In this document: positions 45,112 to 54,183 of the stretch, one piece after another
How positions within the stretch are numbered: the first letter of the stretch is position 1
Layout of the letters: each line of letters starts with the position of its first letter
DNA from: Gammaproteobacteria bacterium
GTDB taxonomy: Bacteria; Pseudomonadota; Gammaproteobacteria; UBA6186; Azoamicaceae
DNA: 64,000 nucleotides
Assembly (NCBI GenBank): GCA_030431675.1
Contig: JAUIIV010000001.1
Span: 186,001 to 250,000, forward strand
Reading direction: 5' to 3'
Position numbers and translations under genes: made by a program
The notes under the pieces: model-generated
Database searches by the model: none
Told to the model about the DNA's origin: nothing
What the model saw: the letters and a program-made list of their open reading frames with translations, nothing else

Positions 45112-45552
45112 ATGTTGCAAAAAATACTGGTGCTCAACGGGCCGAATTTAAATCTTCTTGGGACAAGAGAGCCTGAGCTCTATGGCCATACTAGCCTAAA
45201 TGAGCTCAATGATAAACTAGCAACACAGGCTGCTCTCAGCAATGTAGAATTATCTGCCAAGCAGAGCAACGCCGAGCATGAGCTAGTGAACTGGGTACAA
45301 GAGCATAATAGTGATTTTTTGTTAATAAACGCGGGCGCCTACACCCATACAAGCATAGCCCTGCGTGATGCATTGTTAGCCAAAGGCACCCCATTTATTG
45401 AGGTGCATGTGACTAATACTTTTGCACGCGAGAAGTTTCGCCAACATTCTTACTTAAGTGATGTGGCGCATGGGGTTATGGTAGGATTTGGCACATATGG
45501 TTACGAATTGGCATTACAAGCTGCAATAGAATATTTAAAAGCGAGAGTGTAA
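45112..45552 (+). CDS. aroQ: 3-dehydroquinate dehydratase, type II
   Basis: Third step of the shikimate pathway. [23 protein letters not shown] at the start (catalytic Tyr), [17 protein letters not shown] near 75, [20 protein letters not shown] near 100. 146 aa. It precedes accB by 5 nt, the order aroQ-accB-accC found widely in gammaproteobacteria. Confidence 0.95.
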   Translation: MLQKILVLNGPNLNLLGTREPELYGHTSLNELNDKLATQAALSNVELSAKQSNAEHELVNWVQEHNSDFLLINAGAYTHTSIALRDALLAKGTPFIEVHVTNTFAREKFRQHSYLSDVAHGVMVGFGTYGYELALQAAIEYLKARV

Positions 45553-45557
45553 AAACA

Positions 45558-46025
45558 ATGGATATACGTAAAGTAAAGAAATTAATAGAATTGCTGGAAG
45601 AATCTGGCATAGCAGAAATCGAAATCAAAGAAGGCGAAGAGTCGGTACGTATTAGTCGCCAAGGCTCTGCAGCCATATCAGTACCAGCACAACAGCATTA
45701 TGTTGTGCCACAAACAGCACCAACTGCTCGTGCTATGGATGCACCAACTCAAACAAGTGCTGCCCCCGAGGCTCCTGCACAAGAAGTAAGCGGGCATCAA
45801 GTAAGTTCACCAATGGTGGGAACTTTTTACCGTTCATCTTCTCCTGACAGTAAGCCTTTCATAGAAGTAGGCGATACAGTTGCTGCTGGCGATACAATAT
45901 GTATTATCGAAGCGATGAAGATGATGAACCAAATCGAAGCAGATCAGACTGGCACAGTAAAGTCTATATTGGTGGAGAATGGCCAGCCGGTAGAATACGG
46001 GCAGTCATTAGTGGTAATTGAATAA
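45558..46025 (+). CDS. accB: Biotin carboxyl carrier protein of acetyl-CoA carboxylase
   Basis: Carries the biotin used in the first step of fatty acid synthesis. [22 protein letters not shown] at the N-terminus, a Pro/Ala/Gln-rich linker around residues 40-75, and the biotinyl domain with the lysine in [16 protein letters not shown] near 125. 155 aa. Confidence 0.96.
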   Translation: MDIRKVKKLIELLEESGIAEIEIKEGEESVRISRQGSAAISVPAQQHYVVPQTAPTARAMDAPTQTSAAPEAPAQEVSGHQVSSPMVGTFYRSSSPDSKPFIEVGDTVAAGDTICIIEAMKMMNQIEADQTGTVKSILVENGQPVEYGQSLVVIE

Positions 46026-46048
46026 TTAACTTTTAAAAGTGTAAGAAT

Positions 46049-47389
46049 ATGATTGAAAAAATTGTTATTGCCAATCGCGGTGAAATTGCATTAAGAATAT
46101 TGCGCGCTTGTAGAGAATTAGGTATAAAAACTGTAGCACTACACTCCACAGCAGATAACAACTTAATGCATGTGAAGTTAGCGGATGAATCGGTATGTAT
46201 AGGTGAAGCACCTGCTACATCAAGCTATCTTAATATACCAGCTATTATTAGCGCAGCAGAAATTACTGATGCAACTGCTATTCATCCTGGGTATGGATTT
46301 TTAGCAGAAAATGCTGATTTTGCAGAGCGTGTTGAACAAAGTGGATTTACCTTTATTGGACCAACATCAGAATCTATTAGGATTATGGGTGACAAGGTGT
46401 CTGCAATTGAAGCTATGCGTAAAGCTGGGGTGCCATGTGTGCCAGGATCAAATGGTGCTTTAGGAGATGATCCAGAAACTAATTTAAAATTAGCTCGAGA
46501 AATCGGTTTCCCTGTGATTATAAAAGCATCTGGTGGTGGCGGCGGCAAAGGTATGCGCGTCGTGCATACCGAGGCAACTTTATTAGATGCAATATCTTTA
46601 ACCAAAACAGAAGCTGGCGCTGCATTTGGTAACGATAGCGTATATATGGAAAAGTTTTTACAAAATCCGCGGCACGTAGAAATACAAGTGCTTGCCGATG
46701 GCAAAGGTAAAGCTGTTCATCTTGGGGAGCGTGATTGCTCTATGCAAAGACGCCATCAAAAAGTAGTAGAAGAGGCCCCAGCTCCCGGTATAAGTACTAA
46801 GCTAAGAGAAGAAATCGGGGCAACATGCGTAACAGCATGCGAGCAATTATGTTACCGTGGCGCGGGAACATTTGAGTTTCTCTATGAAGACGGCCGATTC
46901 TATTTTATTGAAATGAATACTAGGATCCAAGTTGAGCATCCAGTAACGGAGATGATCACTGGTGTAGATCTAGTAAAAGAGCAAATTAAAATTGCTGCCG
47001 GCCAAGGATTATTTTTACGCCAAGAAGATATTAAATTAACTGGACATGCTATAGAGTGCAGAATTAATGCTGAAGACCCGACTACATTTATGCCAAACCC
47101 CGGCAAAATTAGTTTGTACCATTCTCCTGGTGGTCCTGGCATTAGAGTAGACTCACATATGTATAGCAGCTATAGCGTACCGCCACACTATGACTCACTA
47201 ATTGGCAAACTAATCGCTTATGGTGAGACACGTGAGACTGCAATAAAACGCATGCGTAATGCCCTTGATGAGATTGTGGTAGATGGCATAAAAACTAACA
47301 TACCACTGCATCAAGTCATAATGCGTGATGCTAATTTTGAGCAAGGCGGCACCAATATCCATTATTTGGAAAAGAAATTAGCCGAATAA
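46049..47389 (+). CDS. accC: Biotin carboxylase subunit of acetyl-CoA carboxylase
   Basis: ATP-grasp enzyme that carboxylates biotin on Acc[22 protein letters not shown] at the start, [15 protein letters not shown] near 158 (Gly-rich ATP loop), [19 protein letters not shown] near 200 and [27 protein letters not shown] near 275. 446 aa, standard. It follows accB by 23 nt in the same operon. Confidence 0.97.
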   Translation: MIEKIVIANRGEIALRILRACRELGIKTVALHSTADNNLMHVKLADESVCIGEAPATSSYLNIPAIISAAEITDATAIHPGYGFLAENADFAERVEQSGFTFIGPTSESIRIMGDKVSAIEAMRKAGVPCVPGSNGALGDDPETNLKLAREIGFPVIIKASGGGGGKGMRVVHTEATLLDAISLTKTEAGAAFGNDSVYMEKFLQNPRHVEIQVLADGKGKAVHLGERDCSMQRRHQKVVEEAPAPGISTKLREEIGATCVTACEQLCYRGAGTFEFLYEDGRFYFIEMNTRIQVEHPVTEMITGVDLVKEQIKIAAGQGLFLRQEDIKLTGHAIECRINAEDPTTFMPNPGKISLYHSPGGPGIRVDSHMYSSYSVPPHYDSLIGKLIAYGETRETAIKRMRNALDEIVVDGIKTNIPLHQVIMRDANFEQGGTNIHYLEKKLAE

Positions 47390-47430
47390 GCGATAAGGAA
47401 GCAAAAAAGGCCCCCTGAGGGTACGTATAC

Positions 47431-47450
47431 TATAATTCACATTGAGGTGA
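47431..47450 (+). promoter_or_regulatory. Promoter -10 and ribosome site of the PilX-like gene
   Basis: TATAAT at 47431-47436, 28 bp before the start codon, and GAGGTGA at 47444-47450. No clear -35 was seen. This separates the PilX-like gene from the acc operon. Confidence 0.5.
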
Positions 47451-47459
47451 TATATAGAT

Positions 47460-48626
47460 ATGTTGTATGCACACCCTAGTAAGAGTCGTGGGGCCTTTTT
47501 AATAATTGCACTTATCCTGCTCATAGTCCTTTCTGCGCTGGGAGTAGCCTCTATGACCTTAGCGCTTACCTCCAACAGAGTAAGTCAAAACTACTCCGGT
47601 TACCTGGAAGCAAAAGCGAAGGCAGAAAGCATTGTCCAATACGGCATGCGCATACTGAGCACACATACTCCTTATATTTACCCACTACCCGAAACTTGTG
47701 ATAGTGCAATTACGTGCAACGTGATTAACAATAATTATCCTTATAGCGGTCGCCCTGCTCTAGCTTGGACAGCAAATCTAGATACCGATAAATTAGTAGG
47801 AACTGCTGGCTCGGATAACTGGTGGACCACTAACGGTTTTGATTATGAAGGAACATATTCTGGTAGTGGTAACGCACGTGTAATTGTCTCACAAGTGGGA
47901 AGTGACACAGGTTATCCATGGATGCACACTTACAAAATTGTTGGTTATGCCACAGATACTACCGGCAAAATAAGAGCCACTGCTGCCGGCTACATCTCTA
48001 TGGCGGGCTATGCAACAGATCCATTCCCATCTACTATTGGCACCAGCATGTATAGTACTAGTGCCTGCACTGGAGGATGTGCATATGGGCAGTGTTGCTC
48101 TGGCACTACTTGCTCTACTAATCAAACCTCTTGTGAAACAGCTTCACAAACTTTCACCCCACCTGGTTGGTATTGTGATGAATACTTTATTACAGGCTTA
48201 GGCTATGGTGCATCTAGTTGTACCAACAATACATCATATGTGTATAACGGATTTACTATGCTAAATGGCATGTTAAGAGATGGTTATGAGAATTACAAAG
48301 CAACCGGTAGTTTTCCGGATTCTGTAATTGTGAACTCCACCACGATTCCACATCTAACTTGGATAGAAATCAATTATCAAGGCGTTAGCTGGACTGCTTA
48401 TGAGCGTAATAGTACGGGTATGATGGCACATGTGAGACTACCAAATGTAGGCGACAAAGTTCTTTCAATTTCTATACGAGACATGGGCGGTGGAGATATG
48501 AAGTATGTTTGCGGCTATTATTCTAGCTCACTACATCCAACTGAAGCTTTGCCAGCATCAGAGTTGCCTCCCTACTGTACTTGTTTTGAAGTAAATACCT
48601 TCTATATCAATGGGACAGGCTGTTAA
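47460..48626 (+). CDS. PilX-like type IV pilus protein with Cys-rich cluster
   Basis: 388 residues. Residues 8-32 (KSRGAFLIIALILLIVLSALGVAS) are the PilX-type leader: a Lys/Arg, Gly cleavage site and a helix without the Glu5 of major pilins. The body has 14 cysteines. Residues 203-225 show C-x3-C-x4-C-C-x4-C-x6-C, the framework of knottins. The C-terminal 150 residues (FTMLNGMLRDGYENYKATGSFPD ... MKYVCGYYS ... LPASELPPYCTC) resemble a minor or major pilin globular end with its disulfide loop. It would act as a minor pilin or adhesin tip. No other pilus gene is in the window, and homology was not tested. Confidence 0.6.
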   Translation: MLYAHPSKSRGAFLIIALILLIVLSALGVASMTLALTSNRVSQNYSGYLEAKAKAESIVQYGMRILSTHTPYIYPLPETCDSAITCNVINNNYPYSGRPALAWTANLDTDKLVGTAGSDNWWTTNGFDYEGTYSGSGNARVIVSQVGSDTGYPWMHTYKIVGYATDTTGKIRATAAGYISMAGYATDPFPSTIGTSMYSTSACTGGCAYGQCCSGTTCSTNQTSCETASQTFTPPGWYCDEYFITGLGYGASSCTNNTSYVYNGFTMLNGMLRDGYENYKATGSFPDSVIVNSTTIPHLTWIEINYQGVSWTAYERNSTGMMAHVRLPNVGDKVLSISIRDMGGGDMKYVCGYYSSSLHPTEALPASELPPYCTCFEVNTFYINGTGC

Positions 48627-48704
48627 TCCTCCCTACATTTGCAAACACAATAACACTACTTTAGAATTTGCTCGATATGTTAAACTATTAAAGGAAGTAT
48701 ATAG

Positions 48705-49703
48705 ATGCCATGGGAAGTGAGGCCATCAGATGGAGCATATTATTTTGTAGCCACTAATCCATTCGAAGCTTATAAAAAATTTATTTTTGTAAATAGACAA
48801 TTGTCAGTTATGGTTGCTGCTGAAGATAAGCAGTCCATTACACAAGATGCAAAATTCAAGTTGCATATTGCTCCTTTACAACAAACAGGAGAAGTGATCA
48901 TTTCCAGCAAACAAATCACTGAATTTGCCAAACTTCTTCTTACCCTAAGTGATAAGAATCAATCCCTTCACTTAAATAGTGAAGTAAGAAACGCATTGTA
49001 CAAAGCTGCCACAATAGAGCAGCGAGCAAATAGAAACGCGAAAACAAAACTATGTGAAGAGGCACTTTCTGTAACTGAAGTTGACAGTCAAAACGTTGAA
49101 CAGGTGCGATATCTAACCCGCATAGGTGCAAATGTAAAAACCAAACCTCCATTTACTTATACAGGAAAAAGAACTACGTTACATTTGACAGCAATAGTTG
49201 CACAACGTGCTATTAATTCGTATCCAGATTCACCAGATATATCCTACAAATATTTACGTATATTATATATCCTATTAAATGCAGGAGCTAACGCGCAGAA
49301 TGTTCTAAATGATTTATGCGCAGCCAGGAACTACTATCTGCATAATAGCCCTGTGGAAAAATTAGAAGGGAAAACAATTGCTATGTTGGTATATTTTGGT
49401 GCCAGCCTTGAAGCACAAGCGCCGCTGTATGAACACCATGGATATATAAACTCTGAAGCAATGCGTAGTGCGTGTGCTAAGGCATACCAAAAAGTTTATC
49501 ACAACCATATTCTAGAGGTTTTGTCTATTGCTGGCATCCCAAAAGAAGCTCTAAAAAATTATTTACTCCCTTATATTGTCACCTCTTTTGATATGCTTAC
49601 ATCACAAGCAAAAATAAAACCTGGCAAACTTCTTGAAGAAAAAAATAAAGCTTGCACTAAAATTCAGCGCGCTTTCAGGAAGAGGTACAGAGTTAGAAGT
49701 TAA
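48705..49703 (+). CDS. Ankyrin-like protein with C-terminal IQ-like motif
   Basis: 332 residues. Ankyrin-type helix pairs are visible around VEQVRYLTRIGANVKTKP near 132 and LRILYILLNAGANAQNV near 190, and TIAMLVYFGASLEAQAP near 230. The last 17 residues (KIQRAFRKRYRVRS) form a basic amphipathic helix with the I-Q-x-x-F-R-K/R pattern of calmodulin-binding IQ motifs. No signal peptide. Such architecture fits a host-directed effector, but translocation is inference. Good AAGGAAG ribosome site. Confidence 0.6.
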   Translation: MPWEVRPSDGAYYFVATNPFEAYKKFIFVNRQLSVMVAAEDKQSITQDAKFKLHIAPLQQTGEVIISSKQITEFAKLLLTLSDKNQSLHLNSEVRNALYKAATIEQRANRNAKTKLCEEALSVTEVDSQNVEQVRYLTRIGANVKTKPPFTYTGKRTTLHLTAIVAQRAINSYPDSPDISYKYLRILYILLNAGANAQNVLNDLCAARNYYLHNSPVEKLEGKTIAMLVYFGASLEAQAPLYEHHGYINSEAMRSACAKAYQKVYHNHILEVLSIAGIPKEALKNYLLPYIVTSFDMLTSQAKIKPGKLLEEKNKACTKIQRAFRKRYRVRS

Positions 49704-49845
49704 TTAAATATTTTTAAAGCATAAAACTTAAGACAGTAGAGTTTTCGCAAAGATAGTAGACCATGGCTATAAACATTCTACACATAGCATTGCAATTTTG
49801 CTGCAATTATGCATTATGCATACCAAATATATAACAGGAAAAAGT

Positions 49846-50292
49846 ATGACTACAATTGTATTTGGACATAATGAAGCTGCAATAATCCCCTCTGGATCTG
49901 ATTTAAAAATTGCTGTGCCTGGGCTTATTGAGACAGTAGCCGCTATTTTACACGGACCCAATGGCACTACCGTTGTTCACATCGACACAGTCACCGATAT
50001 AGATTTTTTAGTCACGGAATTCGAGGCGCTTGGAGAAGGAAGCGCAATTTGCTTATTTAAAAAAAGTGAAGGTCGTGGTGAGCTTGACATTAAAATCACA
50101 AGAGCACGGCAAGAGAAAAATGTACCAACTACTGTAACAGAACTACCTACGGCACATCCACTCATCCCGTTTGCAACAGCTATTTTTAATTCTGAAGGTA
50201 AAAAAGAAGAGTTAACTCTACATATAGCTATAGCACTTGCGAGTGGAGACACCCTTGAGGGTAAGATTGATTATGGCATAGAAGAATTTTAA
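49846..50292 (+). CDS. Hypothetical protein, possibly CheD/NTAN1-like
   Basis: 148 residues from ATG 49846 (AGGAAAAAGT upstream). The first part (SGSDLKIAVPGLIETVAAILHGPNGTTVVHID) recalls the loop-and-His pattern of CheD or NTAN1-type amidohydrolases, but the position of the usual catalytic Cys is Thr, so activity is doubtful and the likeness weak. The rest (GRGELDIKITRARQEK, ELTLHIAIALASGD) is not recognised. The next gene begins at the base after its stop, so the two are coupled. Confidence 0.45.
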   Translation: MTTIVFGHNEAAIIPSGSDLKIAVPGLIETVAAILHGPNGTTVVHIDTVTDIDFLVTEFEALGEGSAICLFKKSEGRGELDIKITRARQEKNVPTTVTELPTAHPLIPFATAIFNSEGKKEELTLHIAIALASGDTLEGKIDYGIEEF

Positions 50293-50820
50293 ATGCGCAT
50301 ATATATTCAACAGATTCGTGGCTTCCTTAACCCACAATTAGAAATAAGCCTCACGATTATTTTTGATAACCATATGTGGGAAAAGGGCGCTCGACTAAGC
50401 GAGGATGATTTAAAATTGTTAAATTATATCTTAGGAATTAAATATGGGGCATTGCCAGATAGGATTGAATTAAGCACAGTTAAAAAGCGCGTGCTAAAAA
50501 TTTTAAAAAGCACTAGCCCTGCATATAAGTTAAGATTTGCAAATGAAGCGCTTTGGTATGATAGAGGCAGCCTTACAGTTCGTCTGAACTATGATCACAA
50601 TTTTCCAAAATTACTTATGCGAATTTATGCATTTATGAAAGAGAAAGGTTTATCATTTGAGCGCCCTGATGAAACGCCTCCTACGAGAAAAAAGCCCCTA
50701 AGCCTGCTACGCTCAGGGCTTAGTAATAACCTCCGCCTTAGAGCGGAGGTTTTAAATAGCACGCTTGTTTGTAAATATGCATACACTTCTAATGACGCAA
50801 GCGTGCAACAAGATTTTTAA
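50293..50820 (+). CDS. Hypothetical protein with palindrome-encoded C-terminus
   Basis: 175 residues, ATG immediately after the stop of the previous gene. Residues 1-130 look like a normal compact domain (EISLTIIFDNHMWEKGARLSEDDLKLLNYIL; SLTVRLNYDHNFPKLLMRIYAFMKEKGLSF). Residues after about 136 are encoded by a run of hairpins and look low-complexity and unlike the rest, so this tail may be recent. It converges with and overlaps the ankyrin-like gene by 32 nt. Family unknown. Confidence 0.45.
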   Translation: MRIYIQQIRGFLNPQLEISLTIIFDNHMWEKGARLSEDDLKLLNYILGIKYGALPDRIELSTVKKRVLKILKSTSPAYKLRFANEALWYDRGSLTVRLNYDHNFPKLLMRIYAFMKEKGLSFERPDETPPTRKKPLSLLRSGLSNNLRLRAEVLNSTLVCKYAYTSNDASVQQDF

Positions 50821-50828
50821 ATCTTGTT
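50698..50828. repeat. Array of four consecutive hairpins
   Basis: HP1 50698-50723 (CTAAGCCTG / CAGGGCTTAG, one bulged G), HP2 50728-50751 (AACCTCCGC / GCGGAGGTT, perfect 9 bp, then TTTTA), HP3 50759-50806 (GCACGCTTG / CAAGCGTGC, perfect 9 bp, 30-nt loop) and HP4 50807-50828 (AACAAGATTT-TT-AAATCTTGTT). They lie end to end across the 3' ends of two convergent genes. HP2 is a plausible terminator. The whole block is far more structured than its surroundings. Confidence 0.75.
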
Positions 50829-51970
50829 ATAAGACTATTGTCCTCTATATATGAAAAATATTTATTCAATCTAAATGTTAAGTCAATCCAATAATTTAGG
50901 TTTTCACCACTATTATCGCTCCGTAACCCTGCATTCAGATAATCCCAACCATCAAACCCTACTGCATAGTTATATCCTAGGTTTCCATCTCTCATATTAC
51001 ACGCTGCGTATAAGGTAAGCCCATGCTCATATTTAGCCTTGTATAGTTTTTTAAACTCATCTGAAATACCTGTACGCTGTAATATTGGGCCACACCAAGC
51101 GGGCAAAAACCTTTGAATAAATCCTACTATTTGTCGCCAAAACAAATCTCTACGCAACCATTGCTCTTCATGGCTACCACTAAAATCTGCAAAGCAATCT
51201 ATATAGGACCTTAGGGCATATATTAAATATTGAAAATTGAATATCTCCGTTTGGTTAATCATTTCAGCAAACTGTCTTCTAAAATGAAATAGCTCATCAT
51301 TTAATCTGCTGTCATGTCTAACAACTCCAGGTGCGTTTAATTCAAATATCAGCTCTTCTTCTCTAGCTTCATTTATAGCCATATACGCCCTGGCAAGAAG
51401 AGTATCTTCAAAGTCTTGCGCTAAGCTTTCATGTGCACCTTTTATTTCAGTTGCACTGCAGCTAGGGTATATGGTAACAAATTGATTATACATCTCTTCA
51501 ACTGGGTTAAAGCTAAGAAAGCATGTCCTTCGCTGCTTTGCTATAAATGCACTATATATTGCATCAACCATCACTGAGTCCCACGAACTTATTGCAGCCT
51601 GAAATGGAGTCATACCAAAAATTTTCTTGCCAGACACATCTGTCGCTTCAGCAGATGAGTCTAGTAGTAGTTCCGGGCGTGCATTTAAGATTCTTACAGC
51701 CAGTTCTTTCTGTCCATTTAAAATTGCAGCAAGCAAAGATTGTAGCGCTATTCTTTTTCTTAAAGTTGCAGACATATCCCTGGCTGCAATACATGTTGCT
51801 GAAAAGGCCAGTACTTCAGGGTGCTCTAAATAATTTGATAGAAAGTCTATTTGACCTTCTTGCAGCGCACCTGCGCTTATCGATAACAACAAGTTGCCTT
51901 CACCTGTCTTACGGTTTATAGGTTGCTTCCATCGTTTACTCTTCTGTAAGAGCAATTCATATAACCACAT
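50789..51970 (-). CDS. Ankyrin-like protein with F-box-like N-terminal segment
   Basis: 393 residues. Residues 27-70 (SISAGALQEGQIDFLSNYLEHPEVLAFSATC) resemble an F-box (I-x-x-Y-L ... L-x-x-x-S-x-T-C), and 75-135 contain ankyrin-like helix pairs (LLAAILNGQKELAVRILNARPELL and GKKIFGMTPFQAAISSWDS). The rest is helical with aromatic-rich parts (LYAACNMRDGNLGYNYAVGFDGWDY). No signal peptide. This F-box plus ankyrin order is the plan of the Legionella AnkB type of effector; the F-box call is by eye and uncertain. Confidence 0.5.
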   Translation of the reverse strand: MWLYELLLQKSKRWKQPINRKTGEGNLLLSISAGALQEGQIDFLSNYLEHPEVLAFSATCIAARDMSATLRKRIALQSLLAAILNGQKELAVRILNARPELLLDSSAEATDVSGKKIFGMTPFQAAISSWDSVMVDAIYSAFIAKQRRTCFLSFNPVEEMYNQFVTIYPSCSATEIKGAHESLAQDFEDTLLARAYMAINEAREEELIFELNAPGVVRHDSRLNDELFHFRRQFAEMINQTEIFNFQYLIYALRSYIDCFADFSGSHEEQWLRRDLFWRQIVGFIQRFLPAWCGPILQRTGISDEFKKLYKAKYEHGLTLYAACNMRDGNLGYNYAVGFDGWDYLNAGLRSDNSGENLNYWIDLTFRLNKYFSYIEDNSLITRFKNLVARLRH

Positions 51971-52250
51971 ATAGCTATATAGAGCCTTTATCCAATTAGA
52001 AATGGTATAAGCATATTAACCGCTTATAAACAAAGCACCTGTAAATTATAATGCAAATGGGTCAACGAAGTCTGCTGCAAAGAAAATCTGAGAGCTGATA
52101 TTCAGTACTTAATATATGGATATCACTCACATTCATCCGAAAAAACTATGCTACAGACACTCCAAAATGAAATTGAGCAAGAACTACAGCCACCTGACAC
52201 TAAATCAACAAGTAATAGAGCAACGCTATAAACTAAGTTATAATACCCTC
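51971..52250. other. Intergenic region before dusB, 280 bp
   Basis: AT-rich, with a TATAAT at 52240-52245 close to dusB. The frame that continues upstream from dusB to 52116 has no family match, and I regard it as noncoding. No other structure seen. Confidence 0.5.
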
Positions 52251-53240
52251 ATGAAAATAGGCAAGCATACCTTAGACAACAAACTTATAGTGGCGCCAAT
52301 GGCTGGGGTTACAGATCGCCCATTCAGGCAAATGTGCCGTGATCTAGGTGCTGGCATGGCAGTATCTGAGATGGTTGGCTCTACCTCTTTACTGAGAGGC
52401 AGTGCTAAGACATTACGGCGTGCCAACCATGACGGAGAAACTACTCCTCGCTCAGTGCAGATAGTTGGATTTGACCCCAAAATGATGGGTGAAGCTGCAA
52501 AGATCAATGAAGACATGGGCGCTGAAATCATAGATATCAATATGGGCTGCCCCGCAAAAAAAGTATGTAATATGCTATCTGGCTCCGCTTTACTGCGAGA
52601 TGAAGACTTAGTCGCCAGAATTCTTAAAGCTACAGTGAATGCGGTTAGCATACCTGTCACCCTAAAAATCCGTACCGGATGGTGCCCAACTAGTCGTAAT
52701 GGCCCAACAATAGCAAAGATTGCCGAAGACAATGGTATAAAGGCGTTGGCAGTTCATGGTCGTACTCGTAGTTGTTTTTTTAAGGGTGATGCAGAGTACG
52801 AGACTATTGCCACAATAAAAAATTCAGTAAATATTCCCATAATTGCTAATGGCGATATCAATACACCAGAGAAAGCAAAAGAAGTGCTCGAACAAACTGG
52901 TGCAGATGCAGTTATGATTGGGCGCGCAGCGCAAGGTCGCCCGTGGATCTTTAGAGAAATTAATCATTACATCCAAACAGGTGAATATTTGCCTGAGCCA
53001 AAGTTGGATGAAATAGAATCTATCCTAACTCAACACTTAGAAAATCTTTATAAATTTTATGATGAATACATTGGTGTACGTATGGCGCGCAAACATGTAT
53101 CTTGGTATAGTAAAGGCCAACGCAATGGCGGCAAGTTTCGTGATTATTTTAATCGTATAGAATCTGCTGCAGAGCAACAAACTGCTATTAAAGATTTTTT
53201 TGGTGAATTAAAACATGGATCTATTGCAAACTTCAGTTAG
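52251..53240 (+). CDS. dusB: tRNA-dihydrouridine synthase B
   Basis: Reduces uridine in tRNA D-loops. ATG 52251 matches the family start (KIGKHTLDNKLIVAPMAGVTDRPFRQMCRDLGAGMAVSEM). NMGCPAKKVCNMLSGSALLRD near 100 contains the active-site Cys, and AVHGRTRSCFFKGDAEY near 165 and GADAVMIGRAAQGRPWIF near 220 are FMN and RNA-contact regions. 329 aa. It is followed by fis with a 26-nt overlap, the conserved dusB-fis operon. Confidence 0.95.
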   Translation: MKIGKHTLDNKLIVAPMAGVTDRPFRQMCRDLGAGMAVSEMVGSTSLLRGSAKTLRRANHDGETTPRSVQIVGFDPKMMGEAAKINEDMGAEIIDINMGCPAKKVCNMLSGSALLRDEDLVARILKATVNAVSIPVTLKIRTGWCPTSRNGPTIAKIAEDNGIKALAVHGRTRSCFFKGDAEYETIATIKNSVNIPIIANGDINTPEKAKEVLEQTGADAVMIGRAAQGRPWIFREINHYIQTGEYLPEPKLDEIESILTQHLENLYKFYDEYIGVRMARKHVSWYSKGQRNGGKFRDYFNRIESAAEQQTAIKDFFGELKHGSIANFS

Positions 53241-53469
53241 GAAAACTATTTCTGATTATTTTGTAAACTTAGAAGGCACGGATGCTAACAACATTTATGA
53301 TTTACTACTCAATAAAGTAGAACTACCAATGTTGGAAACTGTCATGCTGCACGCCAATAATAACCAGTCTAAAGCTGCTAAATGGCTAGGATTAAGTCGG
53401 AATACACTACGCAAGCTACTAGAAAAGCACAACTTAGATCAAAAAGTTACCAAGGAAACTACATACTAG
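53215..53469 (+). CDS. fis: DNA-binding protein Fis
   Basis: Nucleoid protein. The C-terminal helix-turn-helix NNNQSKAAKWLGLSRNTLRKLLEKHNL is diagnostic, preceded by PMLETVMLHA. 84 aa, shorter than the E. coli 98 because the N-terminal arm is reduced. It overlaps the convergent acyltransferase gene by 11 nt. Confidence 0.94.
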   Translation: MDLLQTSVRKTISDYFVNLEGTDANNIYDLLLNKVELPMLETVMLHANNNQSKAAKWLGLSRNTLRKLLEKHNLDQKVTKETTY

Positions 53470-54142
53470 CTTCGACATGCTGCAAAGTAACTTGCTTAGA
53501 ATTACCTAACAAGTGTGCTGCTTTTTGATCTGCTGCATGTAAGCGCTTAGTTAACTCTCGCGAGGCTTCCTCGATACTAGAATCAGCAGATACCTGAAAT
53601 GGCTTACCAAGGGCAATTGCCACTTTTGAGAAAGGCTTAGGTAATTCAAACTTATCCCAAGCCTTATGAAATTGCCAAAATCTACTATAAGCACTACCAA
53701 CAGGAATAATTGGCACCTGACATTGTTGCGACAAATAAATAAACCCTGGCTTAACTTTATGCCTTGGACCTAGTGGACCATCAATACCAGTACCAATAGA
53801 GTAGCCCTGATTGATCTTTTCACGCATCTGCAGCAAACCTTTGAGGCTTTCTTGCCTAGACGAGCCATGCACAATTTCATAACCAAGTCTACGCAAATAC
53901 ACAGCTAGCATAGTACCATCACGCGAAGGGCTTACTAGGGTGCAACACTTTGTATCATGCATATCTTTTAGCATTAGCACTGGTAAGAAATGTTTGCCAT
54001 GCCAAAAAGCTACAATGTACGGTTTTCCTGGTTCAATCTCTGCTTCATTGTCTATCTTAACTCTCAAGGTCTTTTTTAATAAAGAAAACACCCCAAAGGC
54101 TACATTGCCAATAAGTTTGGGTTTTTTCCACCAGGTTTTCAT
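53459..54142 (-). CDS. DUF374-family lysophospholipid acyltransferase-like protein
   Basis: About 227 residues. VAFWHGKHFLPVLM near 48 is the H-x4-D/H-type acyltransferase motif (here with a Gly-Lys after His), SPSRDGTMLAVYLRRLGYEIVHGSSRQ near 75 and IGTGIDGPLGPRHKVKPGFIYLSQQCQVPIIPVG near 118 are characteristic of DUF374. Start ATG 54142 with GGAG at 5 nt. It may acylate lipid A or phospholipid precursors; the substrate is unknown. Confidence 0.82.
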   Translation of the reverse strand: MKTWWKKPKLIGNVAFGVFSLLKKTLRVKIDNEAEIEPGKPYIVAFWHGKHFLPVLMLKDMHDTKCCTLVSPSRDGTMLAVYLRRLGYEIVHGSSRQESLKGLLQMREKINQGYSIGTGIDGPLGPRHKVKPGFIYLSQQCQVPIIPVGSAYSRFWQFHKAWDKFELPKPFSKVAIALGKPFQVSADSSIEEASRELTKRLHAADQKAAHLLGNSKQVTLQHVEASM

Positions 54143-54183
54143 ATACACTCCAATCAGAAATTATTAATAATTAATCTACAATA

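Noticed and set aside
52116-52250. N-terminal extension of dusB by 45 codons
   Set aside because: The added residues do not match the family, and the ATG at 52251 aligns with known DusB starts.
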